Source of the DNA: Desulfovibrio sp.
Lineage (GTDB): Bacteria > Desulfobacterota > Desulfovibrionia > Desulfovibrionales > Desulfovibrionaceae
Assembly (NCBI GenBank): GCA_020217165.1
Contig: JAIWOE010000089.1
Span: forward strand, 1-14,580
Length of the DNA: 14,580 nt
Reading direction: 5' to 3'
Below the pieces are notes generated by a model that saw nothing but the letters and a program-made list of their open reading frames with translations, was not told the DNA's origin and made no database searches. This document shows, piece by piece, positions 1 through 6,564 of the stretch. How positions within the stretch are numbered: the first letter of the stretch is position 1; each line of letters opens with the position of its first letter. Made by a program: the position numbers and the translations under genes.

Positions 1-267
1 ATGGGGCTGGAACTCCTTGACGTAGGTATCCTGGAATGTCTTGGGGTCGAAGGAACGCGCCAGGTGCTCGCCGCTGGTCCTGGACATCTTGCCGCGCGAG
101 TCGCGATTGAGCGCCGCCTGCAAGTCTTCCTCAAACTCCAGTCGCATGGCCTTGTATCCCGGGGTGCGCATGTTGGCGAGGTTTGCCATGACGACATTAT
201 GACGTTCCATGCGCATATCCATCACTTTACCAACCAGCTCGGCATGATCAGGAAACAGGGTCCGCAT
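1..267 (-). CDS. flgB: Flagellar basal-body rod protein FlgB, N-terminal part (runs off the left edge)
   Basis: The minus strand reads 89 codons from an ATG at 267 to the window edge. The product starts MRTLFPDHAELVGKVMDMR and continues with NVVMANLANMRTPGYKA, the rod-domain signature of FlgB and its relatives (N-x-ANxxTPGYK). FlgB is a subunit of the proximal rod crossing the periplasm in the flagellar basal body. The family is usually about 130 residues, so roughly the C-terminal third is missing here. The start is supported by AAGGAG at 275-280, seven bases before the ATG. A sigma-54 type promoter lies about 70 bases upstream on the same strand. In most flagellar systems flgC and fliE follow flgB; that would be outside the window. 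I am confident of the family. Paralogous rod proteins FlgC and FlgF/G share the motif, but the short N-terminus and RLEFEEDLQAAL stretch fit FlgB best. Confidence 0.93.
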   Translation of the reverse strand, partial: MRTLFPDHAELVGKVMDMRMERHNVVMANLANMRTPGYKAMRLEFEEDLQAALNRDSRGKMSRTSGEHLARSFDPKTFQDTYVKEFQPH

Positions 268-336
268 TGTACTACTCCTTACATAATGCAGTGGCCGCAG
301 CATTGATGGGCCGCGATCGAAACGCAACGCACAGCC

Positions 337-355
337 TTTTGCAATGCTCGTACCA
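337..355 (-). promoter_or_regulatory. Sigma-54 (-24/-12) promoter of flgB
   Basis: On the minus strand this reads TGGTACGAGCATTGCAAAA. Compared with the consensus TGGCACG-N4-TTGCA it has one mismatch (T for C). The invariant GG (353-354) and GC (341-342) are exactly 10 bases apart. Transcription should start near 330, giving a leader of about 60 bases before flgB. Sigma-54 control of rod and hook genes is well established in many polar-flagellated proteobacteria. The activator binding site was not identified. Confidence 0.78.
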
Positions 356-457
356 CACGAAACATCAGACACATCCCAATGAAATACTTATGCTTTTTTT
401 GGCAGCCATACCCCCAGGCCATCCATGCGACTGAAAACCGGCGCTCTGGAAGCTGCC

Positions 458-487
458 CCGCGCCAGCGCGGCCCCTCATGCGGGGGC
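458..487. repeat. Two overlapping GC palindromes upstream of the rightward sigma-54 promoter
   Basis: CCGCGC (458-463) and GCGCGG (466-471) form a perfect palindrome around CA. The adjacent GCCCC (471-475) and GGGGC (483-487) form a second arm pair. They lie 20 to 50 bases upstream of the -24 element at 507. They could be part of an activator-binding region or just GC-rich structure; the sequence does not decide. The rest of the 268-664 intergenic region holds only the two divergent promoters and a leader hairpin. Confidence 0.35.
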
Positions 488-506
488 ACGCAAGGGCTAC
501 GGCCAG

Positions 507-525
507 TTGGCACGGCTGTTGCTTA
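507..525 (+). promoter_or_regulatory. Sigma-54 (-24/-12) promoter facing the TPR gene
   Basis: TTGGCACGGCTGTTGCTTA matches the sigma-54 consensus TGGCACG-N4-TTGCW essentially perfectly. The GG is at 509-510 and the GC at 521-522, with 10 bases between. The predicted start of transcription is near 534, leaving a leader of about 130 bases before the ATG at 665. It faces away from the flgB promoter, so the 397-base gap is a divergent sigma-54 control region. Confidence 0.88.
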
Positions 526-543
526 AATCTCAGCGCTGGCGCG

Positions 544-560
544 GGCAGGCAGTTCCTGCC
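544..560 (+). repeat. Small hairpin in the leader of the TPR gene
   Basis: GGCAGG and CCTGCC form a 6-bp stem around a 5-base loop, just downstream of the predicted transcription start. It would sit near the 5' end of the mRNA and could stabilise it. There is no evidence that it is a riboswitch. Confidence 0.35.
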
Positions 561-664
561 TCCCGGCTGGCACAGAGGAAGCGTCCCTCGGATTGGATGA
601 ATGCAACAACGTGCGGGGATTCGCGCACCATGTGGACACCAAACCACCCCGCCGGAGGGGAGTC

Positions 665-1234
665 ATGAGCGATCATCTCGAGTACGAAATCAACAAAGAA
701 TTGGGCGAGTGCTACCTGTTCATGGGCGATCTGGACAAGGCTGAGGAGTACTACCACAAGGCCGCCAGTTCCAACGGGATCCATCCGGACCCCTACATGG
801 GCCTGGCCACCATCGCCGTGCAGCGCGGCAACCTGGCCGTGGCCATGACCCATTACCAGAAGGCCGCCTCCATCGGCCCCAGCGACAAGGCAGAAGCCGG
901 CATCGGGCTCCTGGCCATGGAGCACGGGCAGCACGACGAGGCCTTCTCCCGGTTCAGCAAGGCCCTGACCCTGAACCCCGAAAACATGGTGGCCGTGTTC
1001 GGCCTGATCCAGGCTGGCTATGTGCTCAACCGCCTGGCAGAGGTGACGCCGCACCTGGAAAATTTCCTGGCCGTCAACCCCCTCAAGGACGACATCCGCT
1101 TTGCCCTGGCCGGCTGCCTGACCAGCCTGGGCCGCCATGCCGATGCCGGCCGGCACCTGGAAACCATCATGACCCGCGACCCCGGCAACGCCGCGGCCCG
1201 CGAACTTTACGACCACATCGCCGTGGCATCGTAA
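665..1234 (+). CDS. Tetratricopeptide (TPR) repeat protein
   Basis: The 189-residue product begins MSDHLEYEINKELGECYLF. It is made almost wholly of TPR-type helical pairs of about 34 residues, at roughly 7-40, 41-75, 76-108, 109-143 and 144-178. Recognisable cores include LDKAEEYYHKAAS, LAVAMTHYQKAAS and HDEAFSRFSKALTLNPEN. There is no signal peptide or membrane segment, so it is expected in the cytoplasm as a protein-binding scaffold. The start is chosen because GGAGGGG at 654-660 precedes this ATG; an in-frame start at 593 has no such site and would add an atypical leader. A near-perfect sigma-54 promoter lies 130 bases upstream, divergent from flgB, which ties it to the flagellar regulon. 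That functional link is inference; the partner is unknown. A strong hairpin follows the stop. Confidence 0.9.
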   Translation: MSDHLEYEINKELGECYLFMGDLDKAEEYYHKAASSNGIHPDPYMGLATIAVQRGNLAVAMTHYQKAASIGPSDKAEAGIGLLAMEHGQHDEAFSRFSKALTLNPENMVAVFGLIQAGYVLNRLAEVTPHLENFLAVNPLKDDIRFALAGCLTSLGRHADAGRHLETIMTRDPGNAAARELYDHIAVAS

Positions 1235-1284
1235 GTGACGCGCGGCCGGCGCAGGCCGCACGATCTCTCCCCTCCCCAGGCGTT

Positions 1285-1323
1285 CATTCCCTGTCCGGTT
1301 GCTGGCGCGCCGGACAGGGAATG
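1285..1323. terminator. Perfect 14-bp hairpin between the TPR gene and the IMP cyclohydrolase gene
   Basis: CATTCCCTGTCCGG (1285-1298) pairs perfectly with CCGGACAGGGAATG (1310-1323) around an 11-base loop. No T-run follows on either strand, so it is not a textbook intrinsic terminator. A transcription-stop or mRNA-end-stabilising role for the upstream TPR transcript is the simplest reading. Confidence 0.55.
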
Positions 1324-1406
1324 GCCCCATGGTCCCCCCTGCCGCCTTGCCTGCGGCGCGGAACTGTGGCAGTTGCCACGGAAATACCCTTGTGTGAGGA
1401 GAGGTC

Positions 1407-2009
1407 ATGGAGCTGCTGCCGATCAAACGCGCCTTGCTGAGCGTGTCCGACAAAACCGGGCTCGTGGAGTTTGCCTCGTTCCTGCATGCTGCCGGGGTGG
1501 AACTGGTTTCCACCGGTGGCACCTGGAAGACGTTGTCCGATGCCGGGCTGCCCGTGGTGCCCGTGAGCCAGGTGACCGGTTTCCCGGAAATCCTGGGCGG
1601 CCGCGTAAAAACCCTGCATCCGCACATCCATGCCGGGGTGCTGGCGGACAAGGACAACCCCGAACATCTGAAGACCCTGGGCGAGCTGCACATTCTGCCC
1701 TTCGACTGCATCTGCGTAAACCTGTACAATTTTGCCAAGGCCGTTCGCGAGGGACAGGCCCTCAAGGACGCCGTGGAACAGGTGGACATCGGCGGCCCCA
1801 CCCTGCTGCGGGCCGCGGCCAAGAATTTCCATTCCATGCTCGTGGCGCCGGACCCGGTGGAATATGCCGCCATCCAGGAAGAACTCACGGCCAACCGCGG
1901 GCAGGTGGGCCTGGCCCTGCGCCGCAGGCTGGCCGCCAGGACCTTCCAAGCCACGTCCGACTATGACGCCATGATTGCCGAATACTTCGCCAACCCCAGC
2001 GTCGGCTAG
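1407..2009 (+). CDS. purH: IMP cyclohydrolase (PurH N-terminal domain only)
   Basis: This 200-residue protein matches only the IMP cyclohydrolase (MGS-like) half of PurH. It closes the ring of FAICAR to give IMP, the last step of de novo purine synthesis. Diagnostic stretches are SVSDKTG (12-18), STGGT (35-39), TGFPEILGGRVKTLHP (57-72) and DIGGPTLLRAAAKN further on. Bifunctional PurH is about 520 residues; the AICAR transformylase half is absent. The stop at 2007-2009 is followed by a hairpin, and none of the other frames here resembles the missing half. The formyltransferase step must therefore be encoded elsewhere. The start is supported by GAGGAGAGG just upstream of the ATG. A split enzyme of this kind is, as far as I know, normal in Desulfovibrio-type bacteria rather than a truncation. 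The function call is firm; the symbol is a family label. Confidence 0.93.
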   Translation: MELLPIKRALLSVSDKTGLVEFASFLHAAGVELVSTGGTWKTLSDAGLPVVPVSQVTGFPEILGGRVKTLHPHIHAGVLADKDNPEHLKTLGELHILPFDCICVNLYNFAKAVREGQALKDAVEQVDIGGPTLLRAAAKNFHSMLVAPDPVEYAAIQEELTANRGQVGLALRRRLAARTFQATSDYDAMIAEYFANPSVG

Positions 2010-2023
2010 CCATTGCTTTGCAA

Positions 2024-2051
2024 CGCCTGGGGAAGCGCCGTTCCCCGGGCG
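2024..2051. terminator. 11-bp hairpin between purH and hflX
   Basis: CGCCTGGGGAA (2024-2034) pairs with TTCCCCGGGCG (2041-2051), with a single T-G wobble and a 6-base loop. It lies 14 bases after the purH stop. No T-run follows, so any terminator function is not classical. It also argues against placing the hflX start upstream of 2051. Confidence 0.5.
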
Positions 2052-2081
2052 TGCCTTGGCGCCGTCGCGACACCTTCCATC

Positions 2082-2097
2082 AGGAGCATCCGCCATC
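2082..2097 (+). promoter_or_regulatory. Ribosome binding site leading into an ATC start codon (hflX)
   Basis: AGGAG at 2082-2086 is followed by CATCCGCC and then ATC at 2095-2097. The same 15 bases, AGGAGCATCCGCCAT, precede the ATG of flgE at 6673. The match of both the Shine-Dalgarno element and the 8-base spacer points to ATC as the initiation codon. The in-frame TTG codons at 1975 and 2056 have no comparable site. Confidence 0.6.
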
Positions 2098-3867
2098 GCC
2101 TCCAAGCTGCAGGGCAACCTTCAGGGCCTCAAACCCAGCCAGCAAAAAGCCCTTTCCCGGCTGTACACCCGCCGCTACCCCAACCAGGGCGGCTACACTC
2201 CGGAACAGGCCCGGGAACTGGCCATCCTTTCCCGCGGGGTGGGCCGGCAGCTTGGCCTGCTCATCGACCGTCAGGGACGACCGCAGATGGTCATCGTGGG
2301 CGGGCCGGGCTCCATCTACATCCCGGAACTTCCCCGCGCCCGCCTGGGGGCCGGCCGCCTGCGCGGGCTCAGGCTCCTGCACACACACCTGACGTCGGAC
2401 CTGCTTTCCCGCGAAGACCTGATGGACATGCTCTTTTTGCGGCTGGATTCCCTGGCCGTGCTCACCGTGGATGAACACGGCGACCCCCGCAGGCTGCAGT
2501 ACGCCAACCTGCTGCCCGTGGCGCCCATCCCCCATGATGAAGAGGAAGAGTCCCAGGCGGAGCGGCCAGCCTATCAAGTGCATGACGTCTTGCCCTGGGA
2601 TCATGTGGATGTGGATTTTGCGGAGCTGGCCCAGGCCCTGGAAGACGAGTGGGCCCGGCTGGCCCCCACACCGTCGGAATCCCGACGCCCCGCCGCCACC
2701 CCCACGGCTGGCAGCAGCGAGGCTGCCCGCGCCGTGCTGGTGAGCATCTCCACCGCCCCAAAATCCACCCAGGAACGCGAACTGGACGAGCTGGAAGCCC
2801 TGGCCGAAACCGCCGGCGTGGTCCCGGCCGGCCGCATGGTGCAGCGGGTGCACAGCCTGAACAGCGCCTCCATCCTGAGCAAGGAAAAACTGGCCGAGCT
2901 GGAAACCCTGGCCCTGCAGGCCGGCGCCGGGCTGGTGCTCTTTGCCGGCGATCTTTCCCCCTCCCAGCTCACCCACCTGGCCGATGCCACCGAGCGCAAG
3001 GTGCTGGACCGCACCATGCTCATCCTGGACATTTTTGCCCAGCATGCCACCAGCCGCGCCGGCAAGCTGCAGGTGGAGCTGGCCCAGTTGCGCTACACCC
3101 TGCCCCGGCTGGTGGGCAAGAACAAGGCCCTTTCCCGCCTGGCTGGCGGCATCGGCGGCCGCGGTCCCGGCGAACAGAAACTGGAGATGGACCGCCGCAA
3201 AATTCGCGAGCGCGAAACCCGCCTCAAAAAGCAGCTGGAAGAGCTGCGCCGCCACCGCGCTGCGGCCCGCCGACGCCGGGCCCGGGCCGGGGTGCCTGTG
3301 GCTGCCCTGGTGGGATACACCAACGCTGGCAAATCCACCTTGCTGAACGTGCTTACCCAGGCCAGCGTGCTGGCCGAAAACAAGCTCTTCGCCACCCTGG
3401 ACCCCACCACCCGCCGCCTTCGGGTGCCCGAGGAGCGCGAACTCATCCTCACAGATACCGTGGGTTTCATCCGCCACCTGCCGGAGGAACTCAAGGAAGC
3501 CTTCCGGGCCACCCTAGAAGAGCTGGAAAGCGCAGACCTGCTCCTGCACGTGGCCGACGCCTCCCACCCGGAGCTCGATGTCCACAACCAGGCTGTGGAA
3601 GACATCCTGCGCGAGATGCAGTTGCAGGATGTGCCGCGGCTGCTGGTGCTCAACAAGTGGGACCTGGTGGACGAGGAGTCCCGGGCCGCCCTGCGCTTCC
3701 GCTTTCCCGACGCCGTGCCCATCGCCGCCAGGGCCGGCCAGGGGCTGGAGGAGCTGAGCCGGGAGATCGTCCGCCGCATCGACTGGGAACGCGATGTACG
3801 GGTACCCCCGCCCCCCCCGGCAGCAAAAACGCTCCCCGACCAGGAATCCATCTTTCCACAAGACTGA
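2095..3867 (+). CDS. hflX: Ribosome-associated GTPase HflX with a long N-terminal extension
   Basis: Numbered from the proposed ATC start, the product is 590 residues; typical HflX is about 430. The C-terminal GTPase domain shows G1 GYTNAGKS (407-414), G3 DTVGF (454-458) and G4 NKWD (520-523). Before it lies the HflX-specific stretch GGIGGRGPGEQKLE and a basic coiled region rich in Arg and Lys. HflX binds the 50S subunit and splits or rescues stalled ribosomes, notably under heat stress. The first 190 or so residues are an extra domain with HTHL (96-99) and LSREDL (104-109), reminiscent of JAMM/RadC metal-binding motifs. An acidic, proline-rich linker separates it from the rest. The start is uncertain: a good ribosome binding site points to ATC at 2095, while TTG at 2056 or 1975 would also be in frame. 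asnS begins 12 bases after the stop, so the two may be cotranscribed. Confidence 0.92.
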   Translation: MASKLQGNLQGLKPSQQKALSRLYTRRYPNQGGYTPEQARELAILSRGVGRQLGLLIDRQGRPQMVIVGGPGSIYIPELPRARLGAGRLRGLRLLHTHLTSDLLSREDLMDMLFLRLDSLAVLTVDEHGDPRRLQYANLLPVAPIPHDEEEESQAERPAYQVHDVLPWDHVDVDFAELAQALEDEWARLAPTPSESRRPAATPTAGSSEAARAVLVSISTAPKSTQERELDELEALAETAGVVPAGRMVQRVHSLNSASILSKEKLAELETLALQAGAGLVLFAGDLSPSQLTHLADATERKVLDRTMLILDIFAQHATSRAGKLQVELAQLRYTLPRLVGKNKALSRLAGGIGGRGPGEQKLEMDRRKIRERETRLKKQLEELRRHRAAARRRRARAGVPVAALVGYTNAGKSTLLNVLTQASVLAENKLFATLDPTTRRLRVPEERELILTDTVGFIRHLPEELKEAFRATLEELESADLLLHVADASHPELDVHNQAVEDILREMQLQDVPRLLVLNKWDLVDEESRAALRFRFPDAVPIAARAGQGLEELSREIVRRIDWERDVRVPPPPPAAKTLPDQESIFPQD

Positions 3868-3879
3868 ACCCCTGCCGAG

Positions 3880-5259
3880 ATGCCCATGCATACGCCCTCC
3901 ATCAAGACGCTGCTTGACGGCGAGTCCCCCGTGTCCTCCATCCTTGTCCGTGGCTGGGTGCGCACCCGACGCGACGCCAAGGGCTTCTCCTTCCTGGAGC
4001 TCAACGACGGTTCCTGCCTGGCCAACCTGCAATGCGTGGTGGACGAGGCCGTGCCCGGCGCCCAGCGGCTCAAGGAAATCCTCACCGGCGCGGCCGTGGC
4101 CGTGCAGGGGGACCTGGTGCCCTCCCCGGCCAAGGGCCAGCGCTGGGAGCTCAAGGCCACCTCCCTGGAGCTGATCGGCCCCGCGCCGGAGGAATACCCG
4201 CTGCAGAAAAAGCGCCACTCCGATGAATTCCTGCGCAGCATCGCCCACCTGCGGCCGCGCACCAACAAGTTCGGCGCGCTGTTCCGCATCCGCTCCGAGG
4301 CCAGCTTTGCGGTGCACGAATTCTTTCGCACCCAGGGGTTTGTGCATGTGCATACGCCCATCCTCACGGGGTCGGACTGCGAGGGCGCAGGCGAGCTCTT
4401 TCGCGTCACGGCCCTGCCGCGGGACAGCAAGGAAGGGGCCGCGGCGGACTTTTTCGGGCGGGAGGCATTCCTCACCGTGTCCGGCCAGCTGGAGGCCGAA
4501 CCCCTGGCCCTCTCCCTGGGCAAGGTGTACACCTTCGGGCCCACCTTCCGGGCCGAGAATTCCAACACCGCACGCCATGCGGCGGAATTCTGGATGATTG
4601 AGCCGGAAATGGCCTTCTTTGACCTGACAGCCAACATGGAGCTGGCCGAGGCCTTCGTGAAGGCTGTGGCCCGGCACCTGCTGGAGCACTGCGCCGCGGA
4701 TCTGGCCCTGTTCAATCAATGGGTGGACCCCCAGTGCCTGGCCCGGCTGGCCCAGGTGGCACAGGAGCCCTTCGAGCGCCTGGAGTACCGCGAGGCCGTG
4801 CGCCTGCTGCAGGCTGCCCGCGACGCCGGTGAATCCTTCCAGTACCCCGTGGCCTTTGGCACGGACCTGCAGACCGAGCACGAGCGCTACCTGGCCGAGA
4901 AGAAATTCGGCAAGCCCGTGTTCCTGTACAACTATCCGGCCAGCATCAAACCGTTTTACATGCGGGTGAATGACGATCAGAACACCGTGGCCGCCATGGA
5001 CCTGCTGGTGCCCACGGTGGGCGAACTCATTGGCGGCAGCCAGCGCGAGGAACGGCTGGAAGTGCTGCAGGCCCGCATGCAGGCCCAGGGCCTGGATCCG
5101 GCCCCCTACTGGTGGTACCTGGAGCTGCGCAAATTCGGCAGCGCGCCCCACGCCGGCTTTGGCCTGGGCTTCGAGCGGCTGCTGATGTTCGTCACGGGCA
5201 TCCCCAACATCCGCGATGTCATCGCCTATCCCAGGACCCCGGGAAATCTGGAGTTCTGA
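3880..5259 (+). CDS. asnS: Asparaginyl-tRNA synthetase
   Basis: The enzyme charges tRNA-Asn with asparagine in the cytoplasm. The 459-residue length fits the family (about 466 in E. coli). An N-terminal OB-fold anticodon-binding domain spans about 18-110 ([24 protein letters not shown]). The class II catalytic core follows, with [11 protein letters not shown], motif 2 [15 protein letters not shown] (from F223) and motif 3 [10 protein letters not shown] (428-437). [15 protein letters not shown] and the ending [10 protein letters not shown] are typical of AsnRS rather than AspRS. The ribosome binding site is weak. ATG codons at 3880 and 3886 are both possible, and GAG at 3877-3879 is better spaced for the second. 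The stop is 16 bases from the convergent M15 gene, with no obvious terminator between. Confidence 0.97.
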   Translation: MPMHTPSIKTLLDGESPVSSILVRGWVRTRRDAKGFSFLELNDGSCLANLQCVVDEAVPGAQRLKEILTGAAVAVQGDLVPSPAKGQRWELKATSLELIGPAPEEYPLQKKRHSDEFLRSIAHLRPRTNKFGALFRIRSEASFAVHEFFRTQGFVHVHTPILTGSDCEGAGELFRVTALPRDSKEGAAADFFGREAFLTVSGQLEAEPLALSLGKVYTFGPTFRAENSNTARHAAEFWMIEPEMAFFDLTANMELAEAFVKAVARHLLEHCAADLALFNQWVDPQCLARLAQVAQEPFERLEYREAVRLLQAARDAGESFQYPVAFGTDLQTEHERYLAEKKFGKPVFLYNYPASIKPFYMRVNDDQNTVAAMDLLVPTVGELIGGSQREERLEVLQARMQAQGLDPAPYWWYLELRKFGSAPHAGFGLGFERLLMFVTGIPNIRDVIAYPRTPGNLEF

Positions 5260-5275
5260 GCCACGCCTGGAGCTG

Positions 5276-5935
5276 TCACTCCCGGTGTTGCCGCACCCAG
5301 TCCTCCCAGCCCGGCGGGATTTTCTCGAAGTGCATGTAGTCCTTGTTTGACGCCTTCCAGTCTCCGCCCCAGGTCCAGCCCAGACGCTTGAAGGCTCGGA
5401 CCACGGGCGAATCCGGCGTCAGCGTGCCCGGGGCGGCGGGGTCGTAGGTGGCTCCCGGGGGCACTATCCGGTCTCCCTTGCGATAGGGATTCAACTGCGG
5501 ATTAATGTCCACGGCCAACCCCAGGGCATGCATGGAGCGTTTGCGAGAGCTCACCCCCGGCCGCCAGACATAGCCGGAGGTATTGTTCGTGTCCGACGAC
5601 AGCCCGTACGGCCCCTTGGCCAGGATGGTGGGGTGGGCGATGGGCAGCACCGATTCCAGGGGAAAGCGGTGCGCACGCATCACGGCAAACACCGCGGCAA
5701 TATCCTCGGCCAGGGCCTTGTGAATGACCACCTGCCCCTGGTGCACCGCGCCATCAAAGCCGTAGTACTGCACGCCCACCAGCACCTGCTGCGCCTGCAC
5801 TTCGGGCACCACGTCCGGGGGCTGGTGCATGTGGATGGCCTGCTCCCTGGTGAGGAGGCCTTCCGGCGCCTGGGCCCCCGCCAGGCTGGCCGGCAGCAGC
5901 AGTACACCGCAGAGGATGGCTCGCAGCAGGCCCAT
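5276..5935 (-). CDS. Secreted M15-family zinc peptidase (D-Ala-D-Ala carboxypeptidase / VanY-like)
   Basis: The 219-residue product begins MGLLRAILCGVLLLPASLAGAQA, a clear signal peptide with likely cleavage after AQA, so it acts in the periplasm. The M15 zinc site is complete: HALGLAVD (H136 and D143) and DYMHFE (D199, H202, E204), together with the conserved W-G-G-D-W just before. M15 enzymes cut peptidoglycan stem peptides, either as DD-carboxypeptidases or LD/DL-endopeptidases; the exact bond cannot be read here. The first 90 mature residues form an upstream region with QVVIHKALAEDIAAVFAVMR, as in M15_4-type proteins. The start at 5935 is chosen for the signal peptide; the longer reading from 6049 would translate a palindromic repeat. 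The nearest Shine-Dalgarno-like GAGG is about 12 bases upstream, inside that repeat. It lies downstream of the 98-residue exported-protein gene on the same strand. Confidence 0.9.
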   Translation of the reverse strand: MGLLRAILCGVLLLPASLAGAQAPEGLLTREQAIHMHQPPDVVPEVQAQQVLVGVQYYGFDGAVHQGQVVIHKALAEDIAAVFAVMRAHRFPLESVLPIAHPTILAKGPYGLSSDTNNTSGYVWRPGVSSRKRSMHALGLAVDINPQLNPYRKGDRIVPPGATYDPAAPGTLTPDSPVVRAFKRLGWTWGGDWKASNKDYMHFEKIPPGWEDWVRQHRE

Positions 5936-5991
5936 GCCAGGTTGCGTCCTCACAATGTGTGTGCACTCGGAACGCAACCTTAGTGTCACGT

Positions 5992-6031
5992 CCCCGAAAT
6001 AAGACGATATTCCCATCATCTTATTCCGGGG
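5992..6031. repeat. Inner hairpin with CCCCG(A/G)AATAAGA arms
   Basis: CCCCGAAATAAGACGAT (5992-6008) faces ATCATCTTATTCCGGGG (6015-6031). Fifteen of 17 positions are complementary, around a 6-base loop. The preceding GTGTCACGTCCCCG resembles, from memory, GTCCCCG-containing repeats near REP-associated tyrosine transposase genes. None of those genes is present here. Confidence 0.55.
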
Positions 6032-6070
6032 AGGACCGTCCGCCAACATGCGTGGATTTTGGCGGACTCA

Positions 6071-6108
6071 CGGAGCCTGCGGCTCCGGGGCCGCCTTGCA
6101 GGCGGCCC
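6071..6108. repeat. Tandem GC hairpins, both with a TGC loop
   Basis: CGGAGCC-TGC-GGCTCCG (6071-6087) is followed at once by a 9-bp stem at 6088-6096 and 6100-6108, also closed by TGC. Both stems are perfect. Back-to-back hairpins of this kind are typical of repetitive extragenic sequences and can stop exonucleases or bind gyrase. That role is inference. Confidence 0.6.
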
Positions 6109-6154
6109 AGTGTTGCGCCTCCCACATATGGATATATGTTGAGGACGCAACACT
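6109..6154. repeat. Near-perfect 21-23 bp palindrome ending at the stop of the small exported-protein gene
   Basis: AGTGTTGCG-CCTCCCACATAT (6109-6129) mirrors the 6132-6154 arm, whose minus strand reads AGTGTTGCGTCCTCAACAT and on. The outer 9 bp are perfect. The stop codon of the minus-strand gene (6153-6155) overlaps the right edge, so the element abuts or supplies the end of that gene. There is no T-run, so a terminator role is uncertain. Confidence 0.6.
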
Positions 6155-6449
6155 AGCGATTGCCGGTGGACGACGTGTGCCTGGAGGTTCCCGAACGGAG
6201 CTTCTCCTGAATCTGCCGGCTTTCCCGCTGCACCCGCTCGGGGTCAAACGGTTTGGGCTTGAAGGACTCCGGGGTAATGCGCACGAAGGGGCTCGTGAAG
6301 TCTCCGGGCTTTTTGGTGTCGGCCCAGGCTGATGCAGCGCCAGCCAGCGCCACGCCTGCCACTACCAGCACCAGCAGTACAACCGCCCATCGCATGGGGG
6401 TTGCAGCAGCCATTTTGGCTGTGGCAGTATGTTTGGGCATCCAGTGCAT
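6153..6449 (-). CDS. Small exported or membrane-anchored protein, unknown function
   Basis: A 98-residue product starts at the ATG at 6449. AAGGAG lies seven bases upstream (6456-6461), which decides the start over longer in-frame readings. A basic N-terminus is followed by a strongly hydrophobic stretch at about 21-40 (WAVVLLVLVVAGVALAGAAS) ending in A41-W42-A43, a signal-peptidase I-like site. Alternatively it stays as a single anchor. The remaining 55 residues are polar, rich in Pro, Lys and Arg, with FTSPFVRITPESFKPKPFDPERVQRE and a charged helix after it. I do not recognise a family. It sits upstream of the M15 peptidase on the same strand, separated by the palindrome block, so the two may share a transcript. 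Its stop lies at the border of that block; a truncated C-terminus is possible but cannot be shown. Confidence 0.7.
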   Translation of the reverse strand: MHWMPKHTATAKMAAATPMRWAVVLLVLVVAGVALAGAASAWADTKKPGDFTSPFVRITPESFKPKPFDPERVQRESRQIQEKLRSGTSRHTSSTGNR

Positions 6450-6564
6450 GGCCGTTCTCCTTGTTGCAGTTGCTATCACACATACAACAGTCCCTGCGGG
6501 CTGGCAATGCTCGCCTCCAAGAAGCCAGACTTCATGGAGTTGCACGGTGGCACACGGTGGCGGG

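Larger units (their letters stand above)
5939..6154. repeat. Composite palindromic element of five hairpins (REP/BIME- or MITE-like)
   Basis: The block fills almost exactly the space between the start of the M15 gene and the stop of the small exported-protein gene. Its ends are inverted copies of GTTGCGTCCTCA: plus strand at 5941-5952, minus strand at 6141-6152. Five inverted repeats lie inside: 5939-5949/5969-5980, 5992-6008/6015-6031, 6071-6077/6081-6087, 6088-6096/6100-6108 and 6109-6129/6132-6154. No open reading frame of merit is present. The terminal inverted repeats suggest a non-autonomous mobile element; the hairpin clusters suggest REP-type sequences. Copy number elsewhere in the genome would decide. 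Confidence 0.65.

Noticed and set aside
1..306. 101-codon plus-strand open frame at the left edge
   Set aside because: It is antisense to flgB, whose rod motif, start and ribosome binding site are clear on the minus strand.
530..1954. 474-codon minus-strand open frame opposite the TPR and purH genes
   Set aside because: It runs antisense to two well-supported genes, has low-complexity composition and no ribosome binding site; long antisense frames are expected at this GC content.
1975..2094. Extension of hflX upstream to TTG at 1975
   Set aside because: It would overlap purH, cross an 11-bp hairpin and lacks a ribosome binding site; the extra residues look non-native.
3093..5151. Two minus-strand open frames of more than 500 codons opposite hflX and asnS
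   Set aside because: Both mirror conserved coding sequence with clear GTPase and synthetase motifs. The antisense products are Arg/Ser-rich or Gly/His/Gln-rich with no recognisable domain.
5936..6049. Extension of the M15 peptidase upstream to 6049
   Set aside because: The added residues translate the palindromic element and would bury the signal peptide 38 residues inside the protein.
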